DNA of 41,291 nucleotides from a filamentous cyanobacterium Phorm 6 (GTDB lineage Bacteria; Cyanobacteriota; Cyanobacteriia; Cyanobacteriales; Microcoleaceae). The stretch lies in NCBI GenBank assembly GCA_003003725.1, contig PVWI01000014.1, forward strand, positions 1 to 41,291. The letters are read 5' to 3'. The translations under genes were made by a program, and so were the position numbers. Of this stretch, positions 33,494-41,291 are shown piece by piece. The notes under the pieces were generated by a model, which ran no database searches, was not told the origin of the DNA, and saw nothing but the letters and a program-made list of their open reading frames with translations. Positions within the stretch are counted from its first letter, which is position 1. Every line of letters starts with the position of its first letter.

Positions 33494-34912
33494 ATGAACC
33501 TTAAGGAAATGGTAAAACTCGCAGACGATATGGTGTTTGCTAAAACAGGTAAGCATCTGAATGACTTACAAGAGAAAATCCTGCGCGGGACATGGCAACA
33601 TGAGGATTACAACGAGATTGCCAAGGACGTTAACCTCTCTGAGGCTCGTGTTAGAGAGGTAGGAATGGAATTATGGCAAAGCCTTTCACAAGAGTTGGGG
33701 GAAAAAGTTAGTAAATCGAATTTTCGCTCCGCAATGGAGAGGTTGCAAATCTCCATATTTTCCAAAAATTTTGCACCACAACAAGACTGTGTGCAAATAA
33801 GTTGCGTTAATAACTATTGTGGAGAAGCAAAAAACCTCACCAATACACCTAATTCAACTCAATCAAAAGAACAAACATCTAACTCAAAACAAACTAAAAC
33901 ATCCCATCAAGATTTAAGTGAAATGCAGGAGTTGGGTGATTTCTTCGATCGCACCCACGAACTCCAAACCCTCACAACCTGGATTTTACAACAACACTGT
34001 CGCCTCATCACCCTCACAGGCATCAGCGGCATCGGCAAAACAACCCTAGCAGTACAACTCGTAAAACAAATCAAAGACGAGTTTGAATACGCAGTTTGGT
34101 GCAACATCGACGCATCGCACACCCTAGATGAATTTCAACATAAACTAATACAGTTTTTTTCCCAGTCAGAAAAACTAGATTCATCCCCAACCAACCCGAA
34201 ACGCTTACCACTAATTAAATATTTACAAAACCATCGCTGTTTAGTAGTCTTAGATGACATTCACAACCTTTTCTGTAGTGGCGAATTGGCAGGAAAATAT
34301 AAACCAGAATACGAAGAATATCGCTCTTTATTCAAACAGATAGAAAAATTATCCCATCAAAGTTGCTTTCTGCTAATCGGTTGGGAACAACCGAGAGAAG
34401 TGACTCAATTTAAAAACCCAAATACTCCCATTCGTACCTTACAACTCAAAGGTTTAGACATCGCAGCCGGACGGGAAATCCTGAGAGATTATGGGTTAGA
34501 AGAAAGCGACAACAGTGAAGCACTTATTCACCGCTACCAAGGCAATCCGTTATGGTTGAAAAGCGTGGGTAATCTGATTCAAGAGTTGGGAATCGGCGTG
34601 ACAGAATTATTACTAGATGATACCATATTATTGCCAGAAGATTTGAAAGATGTTTTACAGCAGCAGTTCGATCGCACTTCCGAACTAGAAAAACAAGTTA
34701 TGTCATTGTTGGCGACAGAAAACCAGCCAGTCAACCTAGCAAACTTGCTACAAAACGGACAAATATCATCATCAGATTTACTCAACGCGCTCCAATCTTT
34801 ATCGCGGCGCTGCTTGATCGAAAAAGAAGGAAGTTTTTACACTTTGTCACTTGTACTGAAGCAGTATATCAAAACTCGACGATCGCACTTAACAAACATC
34901 GACAATGAATAA
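33494..34912 (+). CDS. STAND/NB-ARC ATPase with N-terminal HTH
   Basis: The 472-residue protein starts with a helical HTH-like domain (about 1-80; LNDLQEKILRGTWQHEDYNE, IAKDVNLSEARVREVGMELW), of the vWA-MoxR-associated N-terminal type common in cyanobacteria. A linker rich in Thr/Ser/Lys/Asn follows (110-145). The NB-ARC NTPase (about 148-390) has Walker A GISGIGKTT (176-184), Walker B CLVVLDD (249-255), a sensor-like LLIGWEQPRE and the GNPLWL motif (350-355). A winged-helix segment (about 395-460) ends the protein. The usual C-terminal WD40/TPR sensor is absent, so it is either a short subtype or truncated. Such switches act in signalling and in anti-phage STAND systems; the role here is unknown. 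It is controlled by the repeat block upstream. Confidence 0.85.
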   Translation: MNLKEMVKLADDMVFAKTGKHLNDLQEKILRGTWQHEDYNEIAKDVNLSEARVREVGMELWQSLSQELGEKVSKSNFRSAMERLQISIFSKNFAPQQDCVQISCVNNYCGEAKNLTNTPNSTQSKEQTSNSKQTKTSHQDLSEMQELGDFFDRTHELQTLTTWILQQHCRLITLTGISGIGKTTLAVQLVKQIKDEFEYAVWCNIDASHTLDEFQHKLIQFFSQSEKLDSSPTNPKRLPLIKYLQNHRCLVVLDDIHNLFCSGELAGKYKPEYEEYRSLFKQIEKLSHQSCFLLIGWEQPREVTQFKNPNTPIRTLQLKGLDIAAGREILRDYGLEESDNSEALIHRYQGNPLWLKSVGNLIQELGIGVTELLLDDTILLPEDLKDVLQQQFDRTSELEKQVMSLLATENQPVNLANLLQNGQISSSDLLNALQSLSRRCLIEKEGSFYTLSLVLKQYIKTRRSHLTNIDNE

Positions 34913-34917
34913 ACGTT

Positions 34918-35244
34918 TCAAACAACACCGCTTGTCAACTCTTGTTTCCTCAAATTCGGCAACAATGCCAAAACATCCAAATACCACCACCAACGCTGAG
35001 GTGTAATCTCCTCAAATTTGCGCTTCTGGGTTAAATCCACAAATCTCGACAACTCCTCATAAAACTCCCTTGCTTGTTCAACTAACCGTCGATCGGCATT
35101 TGCTAATAAACTTTTCTCTTCCTCACTCAATTGAGATTCAACTTTTGCCAACTCATCTCTAAGTTGCAACATTTCTAAATGTTCAGCCCCACTTACATCA
35201 GGAAATTCAACCATGACACAATAGTTTTTTACCAAAATATTCAT
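34918..35244 (-). CDS. Small coiled-coil protein, second gene of a pair
   Basis: This 108-residue protein has a coiled-coil-like middle (HLEMLQLRDELAKVESQLSE) and a conserved-looking C-terminal half (RRLVEQAREFYEELSRFVDL, ITPQRWWWYLDVLALLP). The Trp-rich motif suggests a partner surface. I know similar cyanobacterial sequences but no function. Its ATG overlaps the preceding gene's stop in ATGA. Its own stop lies five bases from the end of the convergent STAND ATPase, so the genes are tightly packed. Confidence 0.7.
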   Translation of the reverse strand: MNILVKNYCVMVEFPDVSGAEHLEMLQLRDELAKVESQLSEEEKSLLANADRRLVEQAREFYEELSRFVDLTQKRKFEEITPQRWWWYLDVLALLPNLRKQELTSGVV

Positions 35245-35654
35245 AACAAATCCTTAACTAAACCTACATAAACAAACATTGAATTAGCTAGGTAGCTTTC
35301 GGGTTCCTTTGGAGGAAAAGCCGTTTCTAAAATTCCATCTAAGCCCATCATTACCAGCCATATTGTGTTGTTTACACTGCTGGTAACTGTCGGATAAAAA
35401 GTTTTTCCGTAGACATACACATAAACTTTAGCATCAGCATCCCTAACAATAAAACTGATAACTCTATTATATTCTTCAAGGGTCGCATCCGGCCCTAAAT
35501 GGCCTAAATTAATCCTTTTGAGTAAATGAGACATTGCTTTTCCAGGTTTCCATATAATTCCGTCTCTAACCTGTTCAATTGCTTGTACAATCTCTAATTG
35601 CTTACCTTCATCAAAAATCAACTTTAATCTTACCTGAGAAAAACTGAACTGCAA
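35241..35654 (-). CDS. Hypothetical protein, first gene of a pair
   Basis: The 137-residue protein begins MQFSFSQVRLKLIFDEGKQL and contains a helical region IVQAIEQVRDGIIWKPGKAM, then a beta-rich part with VRDADAKVYVYVYGKTFYPT and a hydrophobic NTIWLVMMGLDGILETAF. No signal peptide. I do not recognise a family. It overlaps the next gene by four bases, indicating translational coupling. The ftsH terminator separates it from ftsH, so it has its own promoter. Pairing suggests a two-component unit; the convergent STAND gene makes a shared locus possible. Confidence 0.7.
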   Translation of the reverse strand: MQFSFSQVRLKLIFDEGKQLEIVQAIEQVRDGIIWKPGKAMSHLLKRINLGHLGPDATLEEYNRVISFIVRDADAKVYVYVYGKTFYPTVTSSVNNTIWLVMMGLDGILETAFPPKEPESYLANSMFVYVGLVKDLL

Positions 35655-35676
35655 ACAAACATATCATAACCTATAA

Positions 35677-35711
35677 TCAAAAAACGCAGATGATTTGGAC
35701 TCATCTGCGTT
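35677..35711 (-). terminator. Intrinsic terminator of ftsH
   Basis: On the minus strand AACGCAGATGA, a 7-base loop and TCATCTGCGTT form an 11-bp stem followed by a run of T residues. It lies 25 bp after the ftsH stop. The CGCAGAT motif is shared with repeats near 10150 and 19302. Confidence 0.75.
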
Positions 35712-35735
35712 AATCTATGGTTTAATTCAACCCTG

Positions 35736-37607
35736 TTAAACTGAAGCCGCAGCCTTATCTAAAGGCAGCACTTCAGCCAGTAATTTGTGCAAAGCCTCGC
35801 CTTCAACTACCTCAGTTTCCAACAGTTGCTGCGTAATTGTTTCCAACAATTCCCGATTAGCTTTCAGAATATCCAAAGCTTGCTGATGTGCAGTTTCCAC
35901 AATCTCTTTGACTTCTTGGTCGATCGCCTCAGCAGTTTGGGCACTGACAGCGCGGCGGGCATTTCCCATACCATCGCCGAGGAAAGATTGTTGAGATCGA
36001 TCGTAAGCTAGAGGCCCCAAAACCTTACTCATCCCGTAAGTTGTCACCATTCTCTCGGCTAAATCTGTCGCCTTTTGCAAGTCGTTTGACGCGCCGGTGG
36101 TGATGCTACCGAAGACAACCTCTTCAGCCGATCGCCCACCCAACAGTGTAGCAATCTGACCGCGCAACTCCGACTCATCCAACAAGAAACGGTCTTCCGT
36201 CGGCACTTGCAACGTGTAACCCAATGCAGCCATACCGCGTGGGATGATCGAGATTTTCGCCACTTCGCCGCCGCCAGTCATCACAGCACCAACCATCGCG
36301 TGCCCTACTTCGTGGTAAGCCACAATCTTTTTCTCTTTTTCGTTGAGCACCCGGCTCTTCTTTTCCAAGCCAGCTACAACGCGCTCAAATGCCTCTAAAA
36401 AGTCTTCCTGTGCCACAGCGAGGCGCTTGTTGCGCGCAGCCAGCAAGGCAGCTTCATTGACCAAATTTGCCAAATCTGCGCCCGAAAAACCGGGGGTACG
36501 AGTGGCGATCGCCTTCAAATCAATATCCGGGCCCAACTTCACTGTTTGAGAGTGAATGTTCAAAATTGCTTCGCGGCCAGATAAATCCGGGCGATCGACC
36601 AAAACTTGGCGATCGAAACGACCAGGACGCAACAAAGCAGCATCCAAACTTTCCGGGCGGTTAGTTGCAGCCAGCACAATTACCGTAGTATTGCCCGCAG
36701 CAAAACCGTCCATTTCAGTTAACAATTGATTCAGAGTTTGTTCGCGTTCATCATTACCGCCGTACATACCGCCGGTACTGCGAGATTTGCCGATCGCATC
36801 CAACTCATCAATGAAAATAATACAAGGAGCCTGTTTTTTCGCCTGCTCAAATAAATCTCTGACTCTCGCAGAACCGACACCCACAAATAGTTCTACAAAC
36901 TCCGAACCCGAGATGCTAAAAAACGGCACACCAGCTTCCCCAGCCACAGCCTTTGCTAACAAAGTTTTGCCAGTTCCCGGAGGCCCGACTAACAGCACAC
37001 CCTTCGGAATTCTCGCGCCAATTGCGGTATATTTGTCGGGAGTTTTCAGGAATTCCACAACTTCGACTAATTCAGTTTTAGCCTCTTCTACGCCGGCTAC
37101 GTCAGCAAAAGTAATCTTCGCAGATTCGCCTTCGACGTAGACCTTAGCTTTGCTTTTGCCGATCGACAGCGCACCCTGTGGCCCGCCACCCTGCCTGTTC
37201 ATGAAAAATTGAAATATTGCCACAAAAATCAGCGGCGGAATCACCCAGCTCAAAACACTGCCGATCCAGCCATTTTTAGAAGGGGGAGTTGCCGCAAATT
37301 CAACGCCTTTTTCTTGCAAAAGTTTAGGCAGATCCAGGTCAAAAATCGGCGTAGTTGTCAGCACTTGACCTGGTTGGTCGCCTTCGCCTTTGAGTTGGTA
37401 GCGAATTTCATTTTGCCCTACCGAAGCTCGCACTACATCTTGTTCTTGAACTTGGTGGACGAACAAGCTGTAAGGCACTCGCGGAATTTGCTCCCCGAAT
37501 AAGTTGGGCAAAAAGATGTTTGCCAGCAGAAATAAGCTTGATAGCAATAACAAGACATTGCTAATTTGCCGAAAACGAGGGGGTTGGGGCTGGTCTTTAA
37601 TTGCCAT
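35736..37607 (-). CDS. ftsH: ATP-dependent zinc metalloprotease FtsH (FtsH1-type)
   Basis: FtsH is a membrane-bound hexameric AAA+ protease for quality control of membrane proteins. The 623-residue product has TM1 (about 16-35), a periplasmic/lumenal segment, TM2 (about 117-135), Walker A GPPGTGKT (208-215), Walker B IIFIDE (263-268), the second region of homology ATNRPESLDAALLRPGRFDR and the zinc motif HEVGH (432-436). The N-terminus MAIKDQPQPPRF, and RYQLKGEGDQPGQVLTTTPI, resemble Synechocystis FtsH1 (slr1390) more than FtsH2/3 (from memory). It has an intrinsic terminator downstream. Confidence 0.97.
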   Translation of the reverse strand: MAIKDQPQPPRFRQISNVLLLLSSLFLLANIFLPNLFGEQIPRVPYSLFVHQVQEQDVVRASVGQNEIRYQLKGEGDQPGQVLTTTPIFDLDLPKLLQEKGVEFAATPPSKNGWIGSVLSWVIPPLIFVAIFQFFMNRQGGGPQGALSIGKSKAKVYVEGESAKITFADVAGVEEAKTELVEVVEFLKTPDKYTAIGARIPKGVLLVGPPGTGKTLLAKAVAGEAGVPFFSISGSEFVELFVGVGSARVRDLFEQAKKQAPCIIFIDELDAIGKSRSTGGMYGGNDEREQTLNQLLTEMDGFAAGNTTVIVLAATNRPESLDAALLRPGRFDRQVLVDRPDLSGREAILNIHSQTVKLGPDIDLKAIATRTPGFSGADLANLVNEAALLAARNKRLAVAQEDFLEAFERVVAGLEKKSRVLNEKEKKIVAYHEVGHAMVGAVMTGGGEVAKISIIPRGMAALGYTLQVPTEDRFLLDESELRGQIATLLGGRSAEEVVFGSITTGASNDLQKATDLAERMVTTYGMSKVLGPLAYDRSQQSFLGDGMGNARRAVSAQTAEAIDQEVKEIVETAHQQALDILKANRELLETITQQLLETEVVEGEALHKLLAEVLPLDKAAASV

Positions 37608-37905
37608 TGATAACTGTCATCCTTTAATTTTAACCAGTTTTATTCATCTATTTTCTCATCAAATACGCACGCGGTGTCAAGCGGATTTCCTCACTCGATT
37701 GGGTGGGTTAACCGGGCTGCACCTATTTAGTATTATTAAAAACGAACCGCGAAGGCGCGAAGAACGCGAAGGAAGAGAAGAGCGTTATATTTATGAAGAG
37801 TTGGTTGAGAGTTACTTAATGGTTATTCTTTCTGAATCACTTGAAGATGCTCTCGTTTTTTTCTTCCTTCGCGTTCTTCGCATCTTCGCGGTTCGTTATA
37901 TTTAT
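37608..37905. other. Intergenic region with long inverted repeat
   Basis: Arms of 35 bp (37741-37775 and 37863-37897) match at 33 of 35 positions and enclose an 87-bp loop. The arms contain AACGAACCGCGAAGGCGCGA. An open frame runs through, but it lacks family features. No gene is called. Confidence 0.6.
37741..37897. repeat. Long inverted repeat (35-bp arms)
   Basis: AACGAACCGCGAAGGCGCGA (and on to GGAAG) pairs with its near complement ending CGCGGTTCGTT. Two mismatches. It may be a non-autonomous element; the terminal AACGAACCGCGAAG is a candidate terminal inverted repeat. Confidence 0.7.
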
Positions 37906-38379
37906 TTATGCAGCTTCTGGGTTTAATTGAATCATTTCCCAAGTAGTATAAGTGCCGATCGCACCCCAAATCGCGTAAGGCAAAAGTAACAAAGCCGCGG
38001 TTTGAGAAATCGGCAAAACAGCCAGCAGCAGCACAACTCCCAAAATCTCGCCAACGCCTCCCAAAATTGTCCCTACTTTCAGACTTTTGGCTCTAAGAGT
38101 CGCGGGAATATAGGCAACTGTGACAATTTCTAACAGCAAGTAAACAGCCATCAGCAGCCAAGTTTTGATACTCCCCGGATCGCGTTCCCAGACTACAGCA
38201 GCGCTGCCGGCCCCGCAAGCAAAAATTACCGTCCAAATTAACGGAATCGCAGGCTCAAAAAACATCCAATCCGGTCTTTGAAGTTTGACTGCCCAGTTAA
38301 TATCGCGGAGTTTAAACAACAGAGTGCCGAAGGCGACTGAGAAAGTCACGCCGCCGATTATCATCCAAGATTGCATCAT
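37906..38379 (-). CDS. TspO/MBR family membrane protein
   Basis: The 157-residue protein has five hydrophobic segments, matching the TspO/MBR (tryptophan-rich sensory protein, translocator protein) family. Signatures are RPDWMFFEPAIPLIWTVIFA in the N-terminal third and LLPYAIWGAIGTYTTWEMIQ near the C-terminus. TspO proteins bind porphyrins and tetrapyrroles and respond to light or stress in other bacteria. I take ATG 38377-38379 because the longer frame starts with TTG. It stands alone, facing the same way as ftsH and M48. Confidence 0.82.
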   Translation of the reverse strand: MMQSWMIIGGVTFSVAFGTLLFKLRDINWAVKLQRPDWMFFEPAIPLIWTVIFACGAGSAAVVWERDPGSIKTWLLMAVYLLLEIVTVAYIPATLRAKSLKVGTILGGVGEILGVVLLLAVLPISQTAALLLLPYAIWGAIGTYTTWEMIQLNPEAA

Positions 38380-38491
38380 GGTTCTCAACTTTCAAATTGC
38401 TCGATAGCGAGTTAAGTCGATCGTGCCAACTTACAGCCGAACTTCCATCAGCCTTTAGCAATAACTTCAGCAAAGCCAAACCCAACAATCC

Positions 38492-39337
38492 CTAACCGCC
38501 CGACACATTTTTAGCAAACTCTTCGCGGCCAGAAACCAAATTAGCTGGAACACCGTTAGGGTAATTTTGGGCGATTAAAGCTTGCAACTTTTCAACTCGA
38601 TTTCCAGGGTTTGGATGAGAGCTCAAAAACTCCGGCGATCCCCCGCCCTTCCTAGCAGAACCGAGAATTTCCATTACTTCCACAATACCTTGAGGATTGT
38701 AACCCGCCTCCGTCATAAACCGAAAACCGAGCCGATCGCTCTCAAGTTCATCAGACCTACCGTACCGCAAACCGACAACTTGATTGACAGCTTGAGCAAT
38801 TAATGCTGCTTGTTGTCCGCCCCCGCGATCGTCGCTAGCGGCCACCCCAACCGCCGTTACCAAAGACCTACCCAACTGCTGTTTTGCCAAGTGTTCCGCA
38901 CCGTGGCGCCCGACAACGTGACCTGCCTCGTGCCCCAGTACAGCGGCCAACTGAGCCTCGGAATTCAGTCGCCGCAGGAGTCCGGCGGTAATGAAAACTT
39001 GTCCCCCAGGCAGAGCAAAAGCATTGACAGTTTGGGCGTCTCGCAGCAGGTGGAATTCAAACGGATAAGGCGCTTGTTTCGCCGTTGAACCGTTGATAAC
39101 TTTTTCTCCTACTCTCTTGACATATTGCTGAATTGTTTGGCTTGGATAAAGCCCCCCGTATTGAGCCGCCATTTTGTCTCGCGCCTGCAATCCCAAAACT
39201 ACCTCTTGGCGGGGAGAAAGCTGCACTCGCTGTTTCTCTCCAGTTACGGGATTTTGTACGTTACTGGTAAAATAGGTGATTGCCCCAAAAAATGCCATTA
39301 ATAAGCCGATCGCGAATCGGAATAAAAATTTGTTCAC
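38492..39337 (-). CDS. M48 family metalloprotease
   Basis: This 281-residue zinc protease has an N-terminal membrane anchor or signal segment (about 5-24, LFRFAIGLLMAFFGAITYF). A peptidase domain contains the HExxH motif in LGHEAGHVVGRHGAEHLAKQ (about 135-154) and the third ligand region in ELESDRLGFRFMTEAGYNPQ. The C-terminus has LSSHPNPGNRVEKL, typical of the M48 BepA/LoiP-like group. Most of the protein is probably periplasmic, in envelope quality control. It is divergent from the histidine kinase, with two tandem hairpins between. Confidence 0.9.
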   Translation of the reverse strand: MNKFLFRFAIGLLMAFFGAITYFTSNVQNPVTGEKQRVQLSPRQEVVLGLQARDKMAAQYGGLYPSQTIQQYVKRVGEKVINGSTAKQAPYPFEFHLLRDAQTVNAFALPGGQVFITAGLLRRLNSEAQLAAVLGHEAGHVVGRHGAEHLAKQQLGRSLVTAVGVAASDDRGGGQQAALIAQAVNQVVGLRYGRSDELESDRLGFRFMTEAGYNPQGIVEVMEILGSARKGGGSPEFLSSHPNPGNRVEKLQALIAQNYPNGVPANLVSGREEFAKNVSGG

Positions 39338-39422
39338 AGCAGTTCACCTATAAAGTTTAGCGAGTATAATACCAGACTGACAGCTACCTCTACATCTATC
39401 TGAAGTATCAACAATGAAAATT

Positions 39423-39559
39423 GGTTCGATCGTTCGGACTTTAGTCCGCATCTATTAGAAGGACTAAAGTCCGAACGATCGAACCGTAGGAAAATTGGTT
39501 CGATCGTTCGGACTTTAGTCCGCATCTATTAGAAGGACTAAAGTCCGAACGATCGAACC
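39423..39559. repeat. Two tandem hairpins of the GGACTTTAGTCC family
   Basis: Each has perfect 25-bp arms beginning GGTTCGATCGTTCGGACTTT around a loop of 13 bases. Inner core identical to 7449-7732 and 28955-29016; outer arm ATCGTTC replaces GTAGTGC while pairing stays perfect. Confidence 0.88.
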
Positions 39560-39591
39560 GTTTTGAGTGCGGGTAATTAACCAGACACAAT

Positions 39592-39639
39592 ATTCCCAAT
39601 TCCCAATTCCCAATTCCCAATTCCCAATTCCCAATTCCT
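39592..39639. repeat. Heptamer array abutting histidine kinase
   Basis: About six CCCAATT units end one base before the ATG at 39641, so they occupy the ribosome-binding region. Linker-like GAGTGCG (about 39564-39570) precedes it, a shorter version of the linker in the three cassettes. Confidence 0.85.
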
Positions 39640-39640
39640 A

Positions 39641-40996
39641 ATGTTTCAAACAACCCGCCGCCGCCTTGCTATTTGGTACACTGCCGTTACTGCCGTCTTG
39701 TTACTTGTATTCGCCACGGGTTTCTATTTCTACGTCCGCAATACTTTGATCGATCGCATTGATGATACTCTAAATCATGTTGTGGAAGTAGTAGAACGCA
39801 CACTTGTTATCGAACCGCTAATTTTTGGGACTGCTCAAACTAAGTCTCAAGTGAATATTCAAGCTAGTTTTCGAGACAGCAGCGATGCTGTAGAAGATGA
39901 CCACATTGATTTAGAATGGTTTAGTCCTACGGGGGAATTGCTGTGGTCTACTTTGTCGGAACCGTTGAATATTCCGATTCACACTAACCGCACGGGAGAA
40001 ACGGTTTGGGTAGTTAACAATAAGTTGCAGTCTGAAAACTATTCCCTCAGACAGGTGACGCAGCGAGTGGAAATCGGCCGCCAAGTTTTGGGATATTTGC
40101 GAGTCAGCCATCCTTGGTTTGAGGTGACAAAACCGATTCACCAACTAATTATCGATTTGATTTTGGGCGCGAGTTTAACCTTGATTTGTGTGGCGGCTAT
40201 TGGCTGGCTGCTGTCGGGATTGGCGATGGAACCTGTACGGGAATCATATCAGCGTCTTAAACAGTTTACTGCGGATGCTTCCCATGAACTCAGAAATCCG
40301 ATCGCCACTATTCAAACTAACGTCCAAGTAGCCTTGGCGGAACCGGATATCGAACCTCAACAACATCAACAGTTACAGGTTATCGAACGCCTGACACGCC
40401 GTTTGGGGCGGTTGGTTGACGATTTGCTGTTTTTAGCCAGACAAGATAGTGGAATCGTGCAGCAGCAGTGGGTTGATGTGCCTCTCGATGCTTTGTTGAT
40501 TGAGGTAATTGAAGAACAACTGGCGATCGCCACAACCCAAAATCTGTCTCTTGCTTTGGAAATAGTCGATCGACCTAACACTGAAGACAACTTTACAGTC
40601 TTAGGCGACTGGGATCAACTAGCGCGACTGTTTACCAATCTTGTCAGCAACGCCGTGCAGTACACGCCATCGGGTGGCGAAATTCAAGTAGAATTGCAGC
40701 TTGCAGCTAAAAGCAAAAGAACATCGCCAATGTTAAATCCACCACTACAAGTAAAAATAACAGACACCGGCATCGGCATTTCCCCAGAAGCATTACCGCA
40801 CATATTCGATCGATTCTACCGCGCCGATCCCGCCCGTACCCACCGCAGCGCCGCCGGTTCCGGTTTAGGATTAGCCATCGCCAAAGCCATTGTCGAAAAT
40901 CACCGAGGCCAAATCCATATTGACAGCCAACTCTCTGAAGGTACCGCTGTTACCGTCACCCTCGCTTACCACAAATCAGAAACATCACGCCCCTAA
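39641..40996 (+). CDS. Two-component sensor histidine kinase
   Basis: The 451-residue membrane kinase has TM1 (about 12-32), a periplasmic sensor region (33-165), TM2 (about 168-192) and a HisKA domain with DASHELRNPIATIQTNVQVA (phospho-His near 215). The HATPase domain carries NLVSNAVQYTPSGG (N box, near 332), DTGIGISPEALPHIFDRFYR (G1/F boxes, near 374) and GSGLGLAIAKAIVENH (G2, near 406). No response regulator adjoins it, so its partner lies elsewhere or beyond the window. The signal is unknown. The start codon directly follows a heptamer array and lacks a Shine-Dalgarno. Confidence 0.93.
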   Translation: MFQTTRRRLAIWYTAVTAVLLLVFATGFYFYVRNTLIDRIDDTLNHVVEVVERTLVIEPLIFGTAQTKSQVNIQASFRDSSDAVEDDHIDLEWFSPTGELLWSTLSEPLNIPIHTNRTGETVWVVNNKLQSENYSLRQVTQRVEIGRQVLGYLRVSHPWFEVTKPIHQLIIDLILGASLTLICVAAIGWLLSGLAMEPVRESYQRLKQFTADASHELRNPIATIQTNVQVALAEPDIEPQQHQQLQVIERLTRRLGRLVDDLLFLARQDSGIVQQQWVDVPLDALLIEVIEEQLAIATTQNLSLALEIVDRPNTEDNFTVLGDWDQLARLFTNLVSNAVQYTPSGGEIQVELQLAAKSKRTSPMLNPPLQVKITDTGIGISPEALPHIFDRFYRADPARTHRSAAGSGLGLAIAKAIVENHRGQIHIDSQLSEGTAVTVTLAYHKSETSRP

Positions 40997-41178
40997 AACT
41001 TCCTCTCCTCCCTCTTCCTCTGCGCCCTCTGCGCCCTCTGCGGTTAATAAAAAAAATCTACCCCTCAAACCCTGATTCTTCCTACCTCTGCCCCAAACCC
41101 AGCTATTAAAATTCAATTCCGCGATAGCTTAACATAAACTTTGTTGGAAATCTCGATCGAACTTGTGAGGAGTTATTT

Positions 41179-41291
41179 ATGTTTCGCCACAATCTACCGT
41201 TCAAAAAAATCAGCTTACTAGCAGCCACCTGCGGGGGTTTACTCGTCAGTCTCGCGACACTTTCCCAAGCAGGCGGCCCCCCGCCCCAACA
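41179..41291 (+). CDS. Exported protein, 5' part only
   Basis: The reading frame starts at ATG 41179, preceded by GAGGAG at good spacing. It encodes a signal peptide (about MFRHNLPFKKISLLAATCGG then LLVSLATLSQA) and continues GGPPPQ to the window edge. The rest of the gene lies outside, so the product cannot be identified. The Pro-rich start of the mature protein suggests a secreted or surface protein. Confidence 0.65.
   Translation, partial: MFRHNLPFKKISLLAATCGGLLVSLATLSQAGGPPPQ

Larger units (their letters stand above)
39338..39640. other. Divergent intergenic region filled with repeats
   Basis: This 303-bp region must carry promoters for the M48 protease and the histidine kinase. It is largely taken up by two tandem 63-bp hairpins (39423-39485, 39497-39559; spacing 74 bp) and a CCCAATT heptamer array (39592-39639). 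Only 39338-39420 is repeat-free. Confidence 0.7.

Noticed and set aside
37785-37862. Loop of the long inverted repeat as coding (IYEELVESYLMVILSESLED)
   Set aside because: It is open in one frame only because the loop is short; no start or homologue is recognised.
39641-40996. Assigning the kinase as RppB or ManS
   Set aside because: No response regulator adjoins it and the sensor domain does not allow a specific assignment by eye.

Overview
The window looks like chromosomal DNA of a filamentous cyanobacterium, most likely of the Microcoleus/Oscillatoria/Phormidium type. The evidence is the dense use of the HIP1 octamer GCGATCGC inside genes, cyanobacteria-restricted families (DUF3038, DUF4335, DUF4912, DUF4336, an FtsH1-type protease), several Uma2/BrnT/DUF29-type accessory genes, and many heptanucleotide tandem repeats (STRRs) and palindromic repeats. 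The genus is inference; no rRNA gene is present.

Layout. Positions 1-2,000 hold tsf and rpsB on the minus strand. 2,517-7,445 (plus) hold a CPA2-type cation/proton antiporter with Usp-like C-terminal domains, a small exported protein, and the DUF3038-DUF4335 pair. After a block of four tandem 71-bp hairpins come, on the minus strand, a 692-residue membrane-anchored protein of unclear function, a DUF29 protein and acnB. 13,525-16,684 is mostly intergenic apart from DUF4912, which carries a decapeptide repeat. Then come an orphan Phd/YefM antitoxin, Uma2, cysS, an alpha/beta-hydrolase fold protein lacking its nucleophile, DUF4336, leuB, an S66 LD-carboxypeptidase and a secreted PPC-like protein. 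25,760-26,320 holds what reads as a decayed CRISPR locus: two 39-bp repeats, a leader-like flank and no cas genes. hemE, an SDR and a B12-binding radical SAM enzyme follow. 31,258-35,654 is an accessory island with a broken DUF2281 antitoxin, a BrnT toxin-antitoxin pair, a truncated DUF5674 unit, a small exported protein, a STAND/NB-ARC ATPase behind four 10-bp direct repeats, and a convergent two-gene unit. Housekeeping genes resume with ftsH, a TspO/MBR protein, an M48 protease, a histidine kinase and a partial exported protein at the right edge.

Working together. Housekeeping functions (translation: tsf, rpsB, cysS; TCA and leucine synthesis: acnB, leuB; tetrapyrrole: hemE; proteostasis: ftsH, M48) are scattered as single genes or short units. 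Operon-like arrangements are limited to rpsB-tsf, DUF3038-DUF4335, the BrnT pair, the DUF5674 pair and the unit at 34,918-35,654.

The strongest unusual theme is the close relation between small repeats and genes. Heptamer arrays abut start codons, supply stop codons, and lie in frame inside an LD-carboxypeptidase. A G/C palindrome lies in frame inside cysS. A palindrome-linker-heptamer cassette recurs three times. The most promising accessory signals are the CRISPR remnant and the iteron-controlled STAND ATPase locus.
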